Shown here: in pieces, positions 1 to 8,963 of the stretch
How positions within the stretch are numbered: position 1 is the first letter of the stretch
Layout: every line of letters begins with the position of its first letter
Origin: NIC37A-2 sp050289625
GTDB lineage: Bacteria > Myxococcota_A > Polyangia > Polyangiales > Polyangiaceae
Assembly: GCA_050289625.1 (NCBI GenBank)
Contig: JBNKGC010000006.1
Location: forward strand, 3,750 to 67,749
Length of the DNA: 64,000 nt
Direction: 5' to 3'
Notes under the pieces: model-generated
The model's database searches: none
The model's input: the letters and a program-made list of their open reading frames with translations, nothing else
What the model was told of the DNA's origin: nothing
Position numbers and translations under genes: made by a program

Positions 1-535
1 AGGCAAGCTTGTCCAAGATCGGCGACAGAGCCCAGAGGAGCGCAACGGCCAGCATGTAGGAGGCACCCCGTTCCCGAAAGAGCGCTGTCACGAGCGTCCA
101 CGGTCGTCGGAGGGCCCGGGGCTCTGCGTTCAGGAGGAACGCGCCGCAGATCACGAAAACTACTCCGAGCCACTGACCTTGCCTCAGGAGTTCCCCCAAA
201 AGCGGGATCCCGAGAAGCGCGGCGAACACTGGCGTGAATGAGAGCAGGGGGATCGTCACGCTCAAGTGGCCGATACGAACCGCTTCGAGAAACAGAAGGT
301 TCGCCACGATGTTGAGGGCCACCGAAGCCAGAGCGGGCGGGAGGTATTCGGTCGATCCGATGCCCTGCCCGTCGACCAGCGCCCAGACGACAAAGCCCGG
401 AAGCTGCGCCAGGCTGATCCACACGCTCAGAACCACCACGTCGATGCGCCGCACGAGGAACTTGCGCACCACGTCGAAGGTGGACCAGGCCACCGTCGAG
501 GCCAAGGTTACGGCCAGCGCCGGGCTGATGATCAC
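1..535 (-). CDS. DMT (EamA-like) transporter, cut by the window edge
   Basis: The minus-strand reading frame gives a very hydrophobic protein with alternating membrane segments. Stretches such as LASTVAWSTFDVVRK near the start and an LLGIPLLGE turn around the middle fit the drug/metabolite transporter (EamA) fold, which normally has ten helices in about 280-310 residues. Only the N-terminal ~178 residues are present; the C-terminal half lies outside the window. The proposed start is a GTG, without a strong ribosome binding site. It lies 28 nt behind the stop of the large TPR gene, so the two may be co-transcribed. The substrate cannot be told from sequence. Family assignment is fairly secure, the start less so. 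Confidence 0.7.
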   Translation of the reverse strand, partial: MIISPALAVTLASTVAWSTFDVVRKFLVRRIDVVVLSVWISLAQLPGFVVWALVDGQGIGSTEYLPPALASVALNIVANLLFLEAVRIGHLSVTIPLLSFTPVFAALLGIPLLGELLRQGQWLGVVFVICGAFLLNAEPRALRRPWTLVTALFRERGASYMLAVALLWALSPILDKLA

Positions 536-562
536 GCAGGTCCGGTCGCTTTCCGTCCTCGG

Positions 563-3500
563 TCAGACGATGCCGAGACGACGGCGCACCGCCATCGCTG
601 GATCGCTCGTCCAGAAGCGCAGCAGGTCCCGCACTACGTGCATCCCGCGCGCCTGAGCCTCGGAGTCCAAGGAGGCTCCGTCGCCCTCGAGTCGGCGCAC
701 CAGGGCGACGGAAGAACGTACGTCGTCCGCGACCACCAGAGCCGCCCGCGCCGCGGTCACTCGCGCGCGGCGGACGAACTTGCCCGAGTCCACGTAGGGC
801 CCGTGCACGAAGGCGCGCGCGGCGTCCTCGAAGCGCCCTCGCCCGAGCCAGGAAATGGCCTTGGGAACCCGCTTCGACAAGGCCATGACCGCGTCCTCGT
901 CGGCGCTGCTGCCCCCAAAACTCGGATCAACCGTTCGCCCTGCCGCCCGCAGCAAGAGCCCCACTTCTTCGGCTGACACGGCATCCACGACGTGCAGTCG
1001 GCGCGCCAGGTTCGCAAGGGGACGCCCGATCGTGAACACCTGATCCACCTCGGACAGATCGGTGTACCAACCCGGCAGGATGATGCCCACTGGATCGGTC
1101 AGCACGGCCATGACCGGTCCGTGATAGTTCATCGCCGGATACAGATCGAAATCCGGGGCACCGAAGATTCGCGCGACGCGATCCGCAACGGGACGCAGCG
1201 GATGCTGCATCCTGGACGTCACGCGGTCGCGAGCGGTAACCCCGTACTGCTCGACGTCTTGAGGGAAGACCTTCCCCAAACCGTCCGCGAGCTGCCCCAG
1301 CAGGGCAACCGCTTCGGCCTCACCCCCGAGGGCATCGATCGTGGCGAAAGCGTCGGAGTCGAACCCACCATCCGCGACCTGTCCGGTCCGCGGCACGCGG
1401 GCCGCCCAAGTCGACTTCTGGAGCTCGTTGGCGCCCCCGAGCAACACCAGGGAACCGAGAGCGAGGTGCGCCTCGACGTTGCGTCCCAAGGCCTCGAAGA
1501 CCTCCGCCAGATCTCGCCACGTCTCGATCCGCATCGGATCCATGTCGAGCACTCGACGGAGCTCCTCGAGCGCACGCTCCCCGCCCCCTGCGCGCTTCAA
1601 GCGAGTGGCGAGCTCCACGCGAAGAGCCATGTCGCGCGGTTGGTGCGAGAGCCCGCGTTCGAGGGCCTGAATGCTCTTCGCGGGATCGCGCAAACGATCC
1701 GCGAGTACTCGCCCGAGTTCCAAGTACGCTTCGGCGAGCTCACCGCCCGGGGTGCCACCGATACTGCAGAACTCGTTCAGAGCGCTGGCGTAGCCGGCCC
1801 ATCGCTTCTCGGAGGCCTCCAGTTTGCCGCCGGTCAGGAGCTCCCGAAGGCCCTTGCCTGCCTCGCCGGCGGGACCGCACAGGCGCACCGCGGATTCATA
1901 CGCCGAGGCTGCGGCTTCGACGTCACGCCGCTCGTGGTTCAGGCGGCCAAGCATCGTGTATGCCTTCGCCTTCGCCTTCGGGTCGGTACTGAGCTCCGCC
2001 AAGCGCTCTGCGGTGGCCACCGCGTCCGCCTCGCCTGCACTCATCTGCAAAGCGAGCAATCGCTGGAGCGCCTCGCGATGGTCGGGGCTCTGTTCCAGCA
2101 CCGAATCGAGAGCGGCCCGCGCCAACTTCGGTTCGTCGAGTCTTTCGTGCAAGAGCTCCGCGAGCCGTAGGTTGACCGCAGTGGCCACCTTGGGCTCGGG
2201 TTTCGCCGACAGCACGCGCTGCAATCGAATCACGGCCTCGCGCCACTGCTTGTCGCGGCCGTAAAGCTCGGCCAGCTCGAGCAGAGTGGGAACGTTCCTC
2301 GGAAGCTCCTTCTCGACGCGACCGAGAGCAGCGAGCGCAGCAGGCACGTCGCTCTTCTTGTCCGCGTAGAGGCCGGCCACCGCGATCCAGTGGCGCGCAC
2401 CGCGCTCCTTGGTGCTCGCGTTCTGTGCCGCCCGCGACAGCACGGTGATCAGGCGATCGATGTCCCCCATCGACGCCAAGAGATCCACCAGACGGCTCGC
2501 TGCGGGCAGGTGATCCGGGTTCACTTGAAGGGCGCGCTCGAGCGCTGCAACCGCACGGTCCACCGCCCCGCTTTGCTTGCGAGCTTCGGCGGCTTGAACC
2601 AGAAGCGCGGCCGCACGCTCGAAGTCCTTGGTGACCTGAGCCTCGCCCTCGGCTGCCTCGGCCATCAGCTCCGGATCGCCAACGGCCTCGGCAACCCGGC
2701 TCACGCCACGGGCCGCCGCAACGTTCTCGCCTTCCTTCTCGAGAGCGTAGCGATACTGCTCGAGAGCCCGCACCGGATTCGATGGCTCGAAGTACTCTCC
2801 CAAACGGGTTGCATGGGCTGCCGCCAAGGCCGTCTGCTCGGCGAGGGTGTGGAGCTTTGCATCCACCTGGGCGAGGGTCTCGTCCGATTCGGACGAGATC
2901 GCCCGTTGCTCGACCAGCTCGAGGGCACGCCGGTCTTTGGGCGCCAGCTGGAGGATGCGACCGAGCTCCTCGGAAACCTCAGCGCCGTCCCCGAGCCGAA
3001 CCAACTCCCGAAGCGCAGCCACCTTCTCCCCCGCGTCCGCAAAGGTGTTTGCCTGCAGGTTGAGAATCCGGCGCAAGTTCTCCACGTCCCCGGAATCGGC
3101 ATAGAGGACCTCGAGCGCCAGAAGCGCCGCGGGATGCTGCGGCTCTTCCGAAAGCACCGCCTCGTACGCCTGGGCGGCGCCGCTCGCATCCCCAAGATCA
3201 TCGCGGAGAACCTCGCCCGCGCGAAGACGTGCCCCGACTCGGATCAACGGATCGCTCGCGTGCGAGGCTTCATCTTCCAGAGCCCGAACGAGTTCTGCGT
3301 GAGCTCCCTTCTCGGACAAGAGCCGCGAGCGCCCATCCAGGGCCGCGCGCAACTCTGGATCTCCGCGCAGCGCGAGCTCGTACGAAGCGAGCGCCCTGTC
3401 GGGCTGGTCGAGCAGATTCTCTTGCACTTCTCCCAAGCGAAGCGCAACGACCGCGCGCTTGCGCTCGTCGTCAATCCTCGCGAGCTCGCCCTCGAGGAGC

Positions 3501-6274
3501 TTCGCCAACTCCTTTTCTCGCCCATTTTCCGCGAGCTTTCGCTGAAGGGCCTCGAGCGCCGCAGTGTGAACAGGAAGCGCGTCGATGGCCTTGCGATAGT
3601 TCGCGATCGCGTCATCGTCGCGGCCCATCCGCTCCTCACAGAGCACGCCCATCCGATAGTAGATGTCAGCCTTGGCGCGAGGTCCCGCCGCGAGTGGGAG
3701 CTCGCTTCGGTAGACCTTGAGGAGGTCTTCCCATCGGCCTGCGCGAAAGTGGATCCTGCCAAGGCTCGACAGAGCCGGCGCGTAACGGGGATCGAGGTGC
3801 AAGACCGCGTCGTAGAATGCGAGCGCTGCATCGTCGTCACGCAGGAGCTCCTCGCTCACTTCCCCGGCTCGGTGCAAAAGAGCCACCTTGCGTCGCGGAT
3901 CGTCGAGGAGCTTCGCCTCGTGCTCGAGGGCGAAGACCAGCACGTCGTAGTGCGCACTCCGCTCGGCGGCCCGCTGCATGGCGTGCACCGCACCCAGATG
4001 ACCGTCGTCGAGGTCGAGAATGCGCTTGTACGTGTCCAGCGCCGTGCCCGCATCGTCCAGAGCGTCCTCGTGGATGCGTCCGATCTTGAAGAGATAAGTG
4101 AACTGGGTCTCCTCGTCGGCCGCGAGCTCCACGGCTCGCTCGAATAGCTCCACCAGCTCGGCGTACTTTCGCGTTTCCGTGTAGAGGCGGGCCAGGGCCC
4201 TGAAGGATGGGTCGTATCCAGGGACGAGGCCGAGGGCGCGAGCGTGCTCCGCCATGGCGCGTTCGCGACTGCCGAGATGACGCTCATGGATTTCCGCGAT
4301 GCGGAAGCGAGCCGCAGCACGGCGCAAGTTATGGTGCGAGTTTTCTGCCTCGCGGAGGTGAAGCGCGACCAGCGGCTCCCACGCCCCGCGGCGTGTGTAG
4401 ATCTTCGCTAGGGCTTGGAGCACTGGCGCATGGGTCGGCTCGTCGGCGAGCGCGCGCTCGTACCAGGTGATGGCTGCCTCCTCGTTACCCACCTCCGTCG
4501 CGTTGAGGTGCCCGAGCCTCTGCATCAATTCGACGCGCTTCGACAGGTCCTCGGTGCGAGCGACCAGACGCTCGAGCACGTTGACCAGGCCAGCGGAATG
4601 TCCGGCGGCCTCGTACATGCGAACGAGCTCGTCAAGCACCAGCGTGTCGTCGGGCGCTTGCTGATACGCCCGCTCCAGGGCCTGAATGGCCCCATCGATG
4701 TTCCCCAAACGATCGGCGAGGAGCCGCCCAATCCGATAAAGCGCGGCCGCGCGCAGTTTCGGGTCTCGCGCCTGCTCGACCTGACGCTCCAACGCAGCGA
4801 TCAAATCCTTGAAGCGGCGTTGTGACCCGTGAAGGCGTAGGAGATCGCCCAGCGCTCCGGACGCATGGGCATGGGTATCGAACGCGCGCTGCAAGAGCTC
4901 CGTGGCGAGACCCACATCGCGCTTCTTCACCTCGGTCAGGCGAGCACGAGCGGCGATCTGTGCCGCGCGAACCCGCTCGTCACCGGTCGACAGGCGCGTC
5001 AATCGGTCGAGGGTCTGATCGAGCTCGTTCCAGGCTGCCGCGCGCCTCTGGGAGCACGCAACGGCCCGCAGAATCGAGGCATCGGAGGGATCGAGCTCGA
5101 GCGCTGCTTCGTATGCGGCGCGCGCTTCGGCCTTCTTGCTCAGGCGGTCCTCCAGCAATCGGCCCTTTTCGTAAAGGAGCGCCGCCTTGTCATTTGCCGG
5201 CCCCGTCAGACGCACTTGCGCGTCATACAGGGGAAGCGCCGCATCCCACTTCTTGGTTGCGAGCAGCACGCGGCGGAGACCCGCCACCGTTGGTTCGTGA
5301 CTCGGCAGGCGGTTGAGCGCCTCGCGGTAGTGCTTGATGGCCTCATCCGCCTCGAGTAGCGGATACTCCAAGAGACGGGCGCACTCGTAGTGGAGGCGGC
5401 CGAGTCGCGTGGGATCGGTCACCTCGGTGAGGCGGCCTTTGCAGTGCTCGAGGAGCTCGCGCGCCGACGCCTTGCGATCCACCGTGCCACGGGGCACGAG
5501 GGAAGAGCGCTCCGCGTCGCCCTCGTAGAGTCGCTCGCTCAGCGGTGTGAGCGGCGCAGGCGCAGGGGCATCTGCCGCGGTCGCAGGCGGACGACTGCTC
5601 GGTGATCGACGAACTGGCGGAGGCGGCGGCGTACCCGAAGGCTTCGCGACCGGCGCAGTCGGGGTGACGTCGATCGGCACCGGAGCTGCGGCTACCGCCG
5701 GGGGCGGCAGGTCGAGGGGCGATGGTGGCGCTGGCGCCTTGGACAGCGGGGTCGGTGGTCGCGGGGGCGGTTTCGGCGACGAGGACGCCGGAGCTCCGCT
5801 CGAGATCGGCGGAGCCCCGAGAATCGCGGGAGTGGGTGGAGCAAGCTCTTCCCTCTTGGGCGGAGCTGGAGGACCCGAGCGCGGCGTGCTCGACGGAGGT
5901 CCTGGAGGCGGCGGGGCCTGCCGGGAGGCGCCCGGCGTGGGAGGCGGCGGCGCCATCGGGGGAGCACGACGCGGGCCACCCTTCCGCGCGGGAGGCGGTG
6001 GCGGGTTGGAACGAGGCGGGCTCGGACGCGCCGAGTCCGCTCGGGCCGCGTCCGACCGAGGTAGCGGAGAACGGGAGGGAACGGGCCGCGGGGGAGCGCT
6101 CGGGCGCGACAGTTCCGGCGGCTCGCTGCTTGGCGGTTCGCTGCTCGGCGGTTCCGAGCCCGGGGAAGATCCCGAAGGAGCGGCCTGCTTCGGCCCGGAC
6201 CCGGGCGGCTCGCGGCCGGAGGGCGAATTCGAACGGTTCGAGGAAAGGGGCTTCTTCGTGGCTTTTTCCGTCAT
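563..6274 (-). CDS. Giant proline-rich TPR-repeat protein (1,903 aa)
   Basis: The first ~235 residues are almost entirely proline, serine and alanine (low complexity), with no signal peptide or clear membrane segment. From about residue 270 to 1,480 there are many TPR-like helical repeats with the usual pattern of a bulky residue, A, Y and P at fixed spacing (for example ALELDPSDASILRAVA). The last ~350 residues form a separate domain with segments PAMNYHGPVMAVLTDP and FTIGRPLANLARRLHVVD. That tail resembles the C-terminal regions of other myxobacterial TPR proteins and faintly recalls M48-like peptidase folds, but I see no HExxH zinc motif. It is probably a scaffold for protein-protein contacts in the cytoplasm; no partner can be named. 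It is divergent from pyrC, with a run of nine T at 6302-6310 in the shared upstream region. Confidence 0.85.
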   Translation of the reverse strand: MTEKATKKPLSSNRSNSPSGREPPGSGPKQAAPSGSSPGSEPPSSEPPSSEPPELSRPSAPPRPVPSRSPLPRSDAARADSARPSPPRSNPPPPPARKGGPRRAPPMAPPPPTPGASRQAPPPPGPPSSTPRSGPPAPPKREELAPPTPAILGAPPISSGAPASSSPKPPPRPPTPLSKAPAPPSPLDLPPPAVAAAPVPIDVTPTAPVAKPSGTPPPPPVRRSPSSRPPATAADAPAPAPLTPLSERLYEGDAERSSLVPRGTVDRKASARELLEHCKGRLTEVTDPTRLGRLHYECARLLEYPLLEADEAIKHYREALNRLPSHEPTVAGLRRVLLATKKWDAALPLYDAQVRLTGPANDKAALLYEKGRLLEDRLSKKAEARAAYEAALELDPSDASILRAVACSQRRAAAWNELDQTLDRLTRLSTGDERVRAAQIAARARLTEVKKRDVGLATELLQRAFDTHAHASGALGDLLRLHGSQRRFKDLIAALERQVEQARDPKLRAAALYRIGRLLADRLGNIDGAIQALERAYQQAPDDTLVLDELVRMYEAAGHSAGLVNVLERLVARTEDLSKRVELMQRLGHLNATEVGNEEAAITWYERALADEPTHAPVLQALAKIYTRRGAWEPLVALHLREAENSHHNLRRAAARFRIAEIHERHLGSRERAMAEHARALGLVPGYDPSFRALARLYTETRKYAELVELFERAVELAADEETQFTYLFKIGRIHEDALDDAGTALDTYKRILDLDDGHLGAVHAMQRAAERSAHYDVLVFALEHEAKLLDDPRRKVALLHRAGEVSEELLRDDDAALAFYDAVLHLDPRYAPALSSLGRIHFRAGRWEDLLKVYRSELPLAAGPRAKADIYYRMGVLCEERMGRDDDAIANYRKAIDALPVHTAALEALQRKLAENGREKELAKLLEGELARIDDERKRAVVALRLGEVQENLLDQPDRALASYELALRGDPELRAALDGRSRLLSEKGAHAELVRALEDEASHASDPLIRVGARLRAGEVLRDDLGDASGAAQAYEAVLSEEPQHPAALLALEVLYADSGDVENLRRILNLQANTFADAGEKVAALRELVRLGDGAEVSEELGRILQLAPKDRRALELVEQRAISSESDETLAQVDAKLHTLAEQTALAAAHATRLGEYFEPSNPVRALEQYRYALEKEGENVAAARGVSRVAEAVGDPELMAEAAEGEAQVTKDFERAAALLVQAAEARKQSGAVDRAVAALERALQVNPDHLPAASRLVDLLASMGDIDRLITVLSRAAQNASTKERGARHWIAVAGLYADKKSDVPAALAALGRVEKELPRNVPTLLELAELYGRDKQWREAVIRLQRVLSAKPEPKVATAVNLRLAELLHERLDEPKLARAALDSVLEQSPDHREALQRLLALQMSAGEADAVATAERLAELSTDPKAKAKAYTMLGRLNHERRDVEAAASAYESAVRLCGPAGEAGKGLRELLTGGKLEASEKRWAGYASALNEFCSIGGTPGGELAEAYLELGRVLADRLRDPAKSIQALERGLSHQPRDMALRVELATRLKRAGGGERALEELRRVLDMDPMRIETWRDLAEVFEALGRNVEAHLALGSLVLLGGANELQKSTWAARVPRTGQVADGGFDSDAFATIDALGGEAEAVALLGQLADGLGKVFPQDVEQYGVTARDRVTSRMQHPLRPVADRVARIFGAPDFDLYPAMNYHGPVMAVLTDPVGIILPGWYTDLSEVDQVFTIGRPLANLARRLHVVDAVSAEEVGLLLRAAGRTVDPSFGGSSADEDAVMALSKRVPKAISWLGRGRFEDAARAFVHGPYVDSGKFVRRARVTAARAALVVADDVRSSVALVRRLEGDGASLDSEAQARGMHVVRDLLRFWTSDPAMAVRRRLGIV

Positions 6275-6419
6275 GTCGACTCGGGCACAGGCAGCTTACT
6301 CTTTTTTTTTCGGTTTCCAGGCTCGCGCGTACCGAGTCGGAAGAACGAACCACGTTCCAGCCAAATCGGGCTCGACTTCGGCGATCGACCCCAAACGCTT
6401 CAGGCCCCTGACGTTGAGG

Positions 6420-7763
6420 ATGGGGTCGTGCTATCAGACGCGCGCCGTGCGTCCCCCCGCCGATCTACTGATTTTTCGCAACGTCCGAGCGATCGACCCA
6501 TCGTCGGGACTCGACGCGGTAACCGACCTAGTCATTGAGCGTGGGATCATCACCCGAATCGGCGCCGACGCCGGCCGTGAGTGGGCCGATCGCGAGACGT
6601 CGCGTGTGATCTCGGGTGAGGGCAAGTGGTTGGTCCCCGCGTTCGTCGACCTCCACGCACACCTTCGCGAGCCCGGTCAGGAATACAAAGAAGACGTACA
6701 CTCCGGGCTTCGGGCAGCTGCGGCCGGTGGCTACGCCCACGTGTGCGTCATGCCGAACACCAAGCCGGTGAACGACACGCGGGCCGTCACCGAGCTGATG
6801 CTGGCGCGCGCCCGCGAACTCGACGGAACCACGCTCCACCCCATCGCTGCCATCACCAAAGGCCAAAAGGGGCAGGAGCTGACCGAGATGGCTGACCTCC
6901 GCGACGCAGGAGCCATTGGTGTGAGCGACGACGGTGTCTGCGTCATGTCCGCCGCGGTCATGCGCCAGGCGCTACAGTACGCCAGAAATTTCGACATGCC
7001 GGTCATCCAGCACGCCGAAGATCACGACCTGACGGCCGGAGCGACGATGCACGAGGGTGCCGTGTCGGCAAAACTCGGGCTCAGGGGTTGGCCGCGCGTC
7101 GCCGAGGACATCATCATCGCCCGCGATGTACTTCTCGCCGAGTACGTCGGCGCGCGCTACCACGCCGCACACCTCTCCACTGAAGGGGCCGCCCGGATCA
7201 TTCGGGAGGCCAAGAGTCGGAACTTGCCGGTGACGGCGGAGGTCACGCCGCATCACCTCCTTCTCACCGACGCTGCGGTGGTCGGCTATGACACCGCCTG
7301 CCGGGTCAACCCGCCCCTGCGCGAAGAGCAGGACGTGGCAGCCCTCCGCCGCGCGCTGGCCGACGGCACCATCGACGCCATCGCCACTGACCACGCACCG
7401 CATTCGCGCCTGGAGAAGGACGTAGAGTTTGCGGCCGCCAGTCCCGGCATGATGGGTCTCGAGCTCTGCTTCGGTCTGCTGGTACAACTCGTCGGACGAG
7501 ACGGGCTCACCCTCGGCAGGCTGCTGGACGCGATGTCGACCGCCCCAGCCAAGGTTGCGGGCATCGATCCCCCGCGGCTCCGCGAGGGTGCCCGAGCAGA
7601 GCTCACCTTGATCGATCCCGAGGCGCGCTGGATCCCCGCCGAGCGCCGCCTCCAAACGAAGAGCCTGAACTCGCCCTTCTTGAAGAGCGAGCTCGGTGCC
7701 AAGGTTCTACTGACGATGGCCCACGGCGCCATCGTCTTCGAAGACGCAGGAGAAGCCTCGTGA
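6420..7763 (+). CDS. pyrC: Dihydroorotase, class I
   Basis: This enzyme cyclises carbamoyl aspartate to dihydroorotate in pyrimidine synthesis. The protein has the amidohydrolase metal motif DLHAHLREPGQEYKED near residue 78, the MPNTKP substrate segment, a QHAEDHDL histidine region, HAAHLST, and the closing DHAPHS motif near residue 323. These are the class I (multifunctional/Bacillus-type) signatures, and 447 residues fits that class. The ATG used here has purine-rich GAGG directly before it, too close to be ideal; a GTG nine codons in (6447) is an alternative. The stop overlaps the start of carA by GTGA, so translation of the two is probably coupled. The name pyrC follows the usual symbol for this activity. 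Confidence 0.93.
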   Translation: MGSCYQTRAVRPPADLLIFRNVRAIDPSSGLDAVTDLVIERGIITRIGADAGREWADRETSRVISGEGKWLVPAFVDLHAHLREPGQEYKEDVHSGLRAAAAGGYAHVCVMPNTKPVNDTRAVTELMLARARELDGTTLHPIAAITKGQKGQELTEMADLRDAGAIGVSDDGVCVMSAAVMRQALQYARNFDMPVIQHAEDHDLTAGATMHEGAVSAKLGLRGWPRVAEDIIIARDVLLAEYVGARYHAAHLSTEGAARIIREAKSRNLPVTAEVTPHHLLLTDAAVVGYDTACRVNPPLREEQDVAALRRALADGTIDAIATDHAPHSRLEKDVEFAAASPGMMGLELCFGLLVQLVGRDGLTLGRLLDAMSTAPAKVAGIDPPRLREGARAELTLIDPEARWIPAERRLQTKSLNSPFLKSELGAKVLLTMAHGAIVFEDAGEAS

Positions 7764-8887
7764 CGCGTGCCTACCTCGCCCTTGCCGACGGAACCATTTT
7801 CGAGGGGCGAAGCTTCGGAGCCGACGGAGAGACCACTGGTGAGGTGGTCTTCACCACCGGAATGACGGGCTATCAGGAGATCCTCACCGACCCGTCGTAC
7901 ACCGGTCAGCTCGTGACGATGACCGCGCCACATATCGGGAACACGGGGGTCAACTCCGAAGATCCGGAAAGCGTGAACGAAAAACCGCAGGTGAGCGGCT
8001 TCATTGTCCGCGATCCGAGCCCGGTCGTATCGAACTACCGCTCTCAGGAGAGTCTCGGCGATTACCTCCGTCGTCAGGGCATCGTCGCCATCGGCGGCAT
8101 CGACACCCGGAGCCTCACGCGACACCTCCGCGATCACGGATCCCAGAACGGCTGCATCGGAACAGGCAACCCGGCCGATCTCGTCGACAAGGCCAAGGCA
8201 GCTCCTTCGATGGAGGGGCTGGATCTCGTCCAGCGGGTCACGCCGGGGCAGGCCTACGACTTCACGGAGTCGATGGCCGGGTGGTCACCCGAGGTGAACG
8301 GTCGACCCCTGGTCGTTCCGCACGGCGATCCCCTTCACGTCGTGGCACTCGACTTCGGAGCGAAGCGAAACATCCTGCGCTGCCTCGTCCAGGCAGGGTG
8401 CCGGGTGACCGCCGTCCCGGCCAGCGCCAGTGCCGAAGAGATCCTGGCGAAGAACCCCGACGGGGTGTTCTTGTCCAATGGCCCCGGTGATCCGGCCGCG
8501 GTCGGCTACGCCGTCGACACCATCAAGGCCCTCCTCGGCAAAAAGCCGATCTTCGGTATCTGCCTCGGTCATCAGCTCTTGGCGCGTGCGCTCGGCGCGA
8601 ACACCTACAAACTGAAGTTCGGCCACCGGGGCCTGAACCAGCCAGTGCAAGATCTGTCGACCGAGCGCGTCGAGATCACGAGCCAGAACCACGGTTTCGT
8701 CGTGGACGTCGATTCGATCGGAAACGTCGCCCGGACCACGCACCTTCATCTCAACGACGGCACCAGCGAAGGGCTCGAGGCCCCGGACGCGAAAGCCTTC
8801 AGCGTCCAATACCATCCGGAGGCGGCAGCGGGTCCCCACGACGCGTTCTACCTTTTCGAGCGCTTCACGAACTCGATGCGCTCCTGA
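7760..8887 (+). CDS. carA: Carbamoyl-phosphate synthase small (glutaminase) subunit
   Basis: CarA releases ammonia from glutamine and passes it to the large subunit CarB for carbamoyl phosphate synthesis, feeding pyrimidine and arginine pathways. The N-terminal half carries the family motifs GEVVFTTGMTGYQE and SYTGQLV. The C-terminal half is a class I glutamine amidotransferase with the nucleophile in GICLGHQ (Cys about residue 269) and the His-Glu pair in YHPEAAAGPHD near residue 352. At 375 residues the length is typical. The GTG start overlaps the pyrC stop and is preceded by AGGAGAAG. carB is not in the window, so the two subunits are encoded apart or carB lies beyond the edge. Confidence 0.96.
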   Translation: MTRAYLALADGTIFEGRSFGADGETTGEVVFTTGMTGYQEILTDPSYTGQLVTMTAPHIGNTGVNSEDPESVNEKPQVSGFIVRDPSPVVSNYRSQESLGDYLRRQGIVAIGGIDTRSLTRHLRDHGSQNGCIGTGNPADLVDKAKAAPSMEGLDLVQRVTPGQAYDFTESMAGWSPEVNGRPLVVPHGDPLHVVALDFGAKRNILRCLVQAGCRVTAVPASASAEEILAKNPDGVFLSNGPGDPAAVGYAVDTIKALLGKKPIFGICLGHQLLARALGANTYKLKFGHRGLNQPVQDLSTERVEITSQNHGFVVDVDSIGNVARTTHLHLNDGTSEGLEAPDAKAFSVQYHPEAAAGPHDAFYLFERFTNSMRS

Positions 8888-8963
8888 GGTGAACCGAACT
8901 CCGAGCGGGCGCGCCCTCCCCCTCCGCAAGTGACGGAGCTGGTACCCGAATCACCCACGATCC

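Noticed and set aside
2390..4147. 585-codon open frame opposite the TPR gene
   Set aside because: It is the antisense shadow of a strongly supported protein in GC-rich DNA; other long frames opposite rimO, pyrC and the YkgJ gene are rejected for the same reason.
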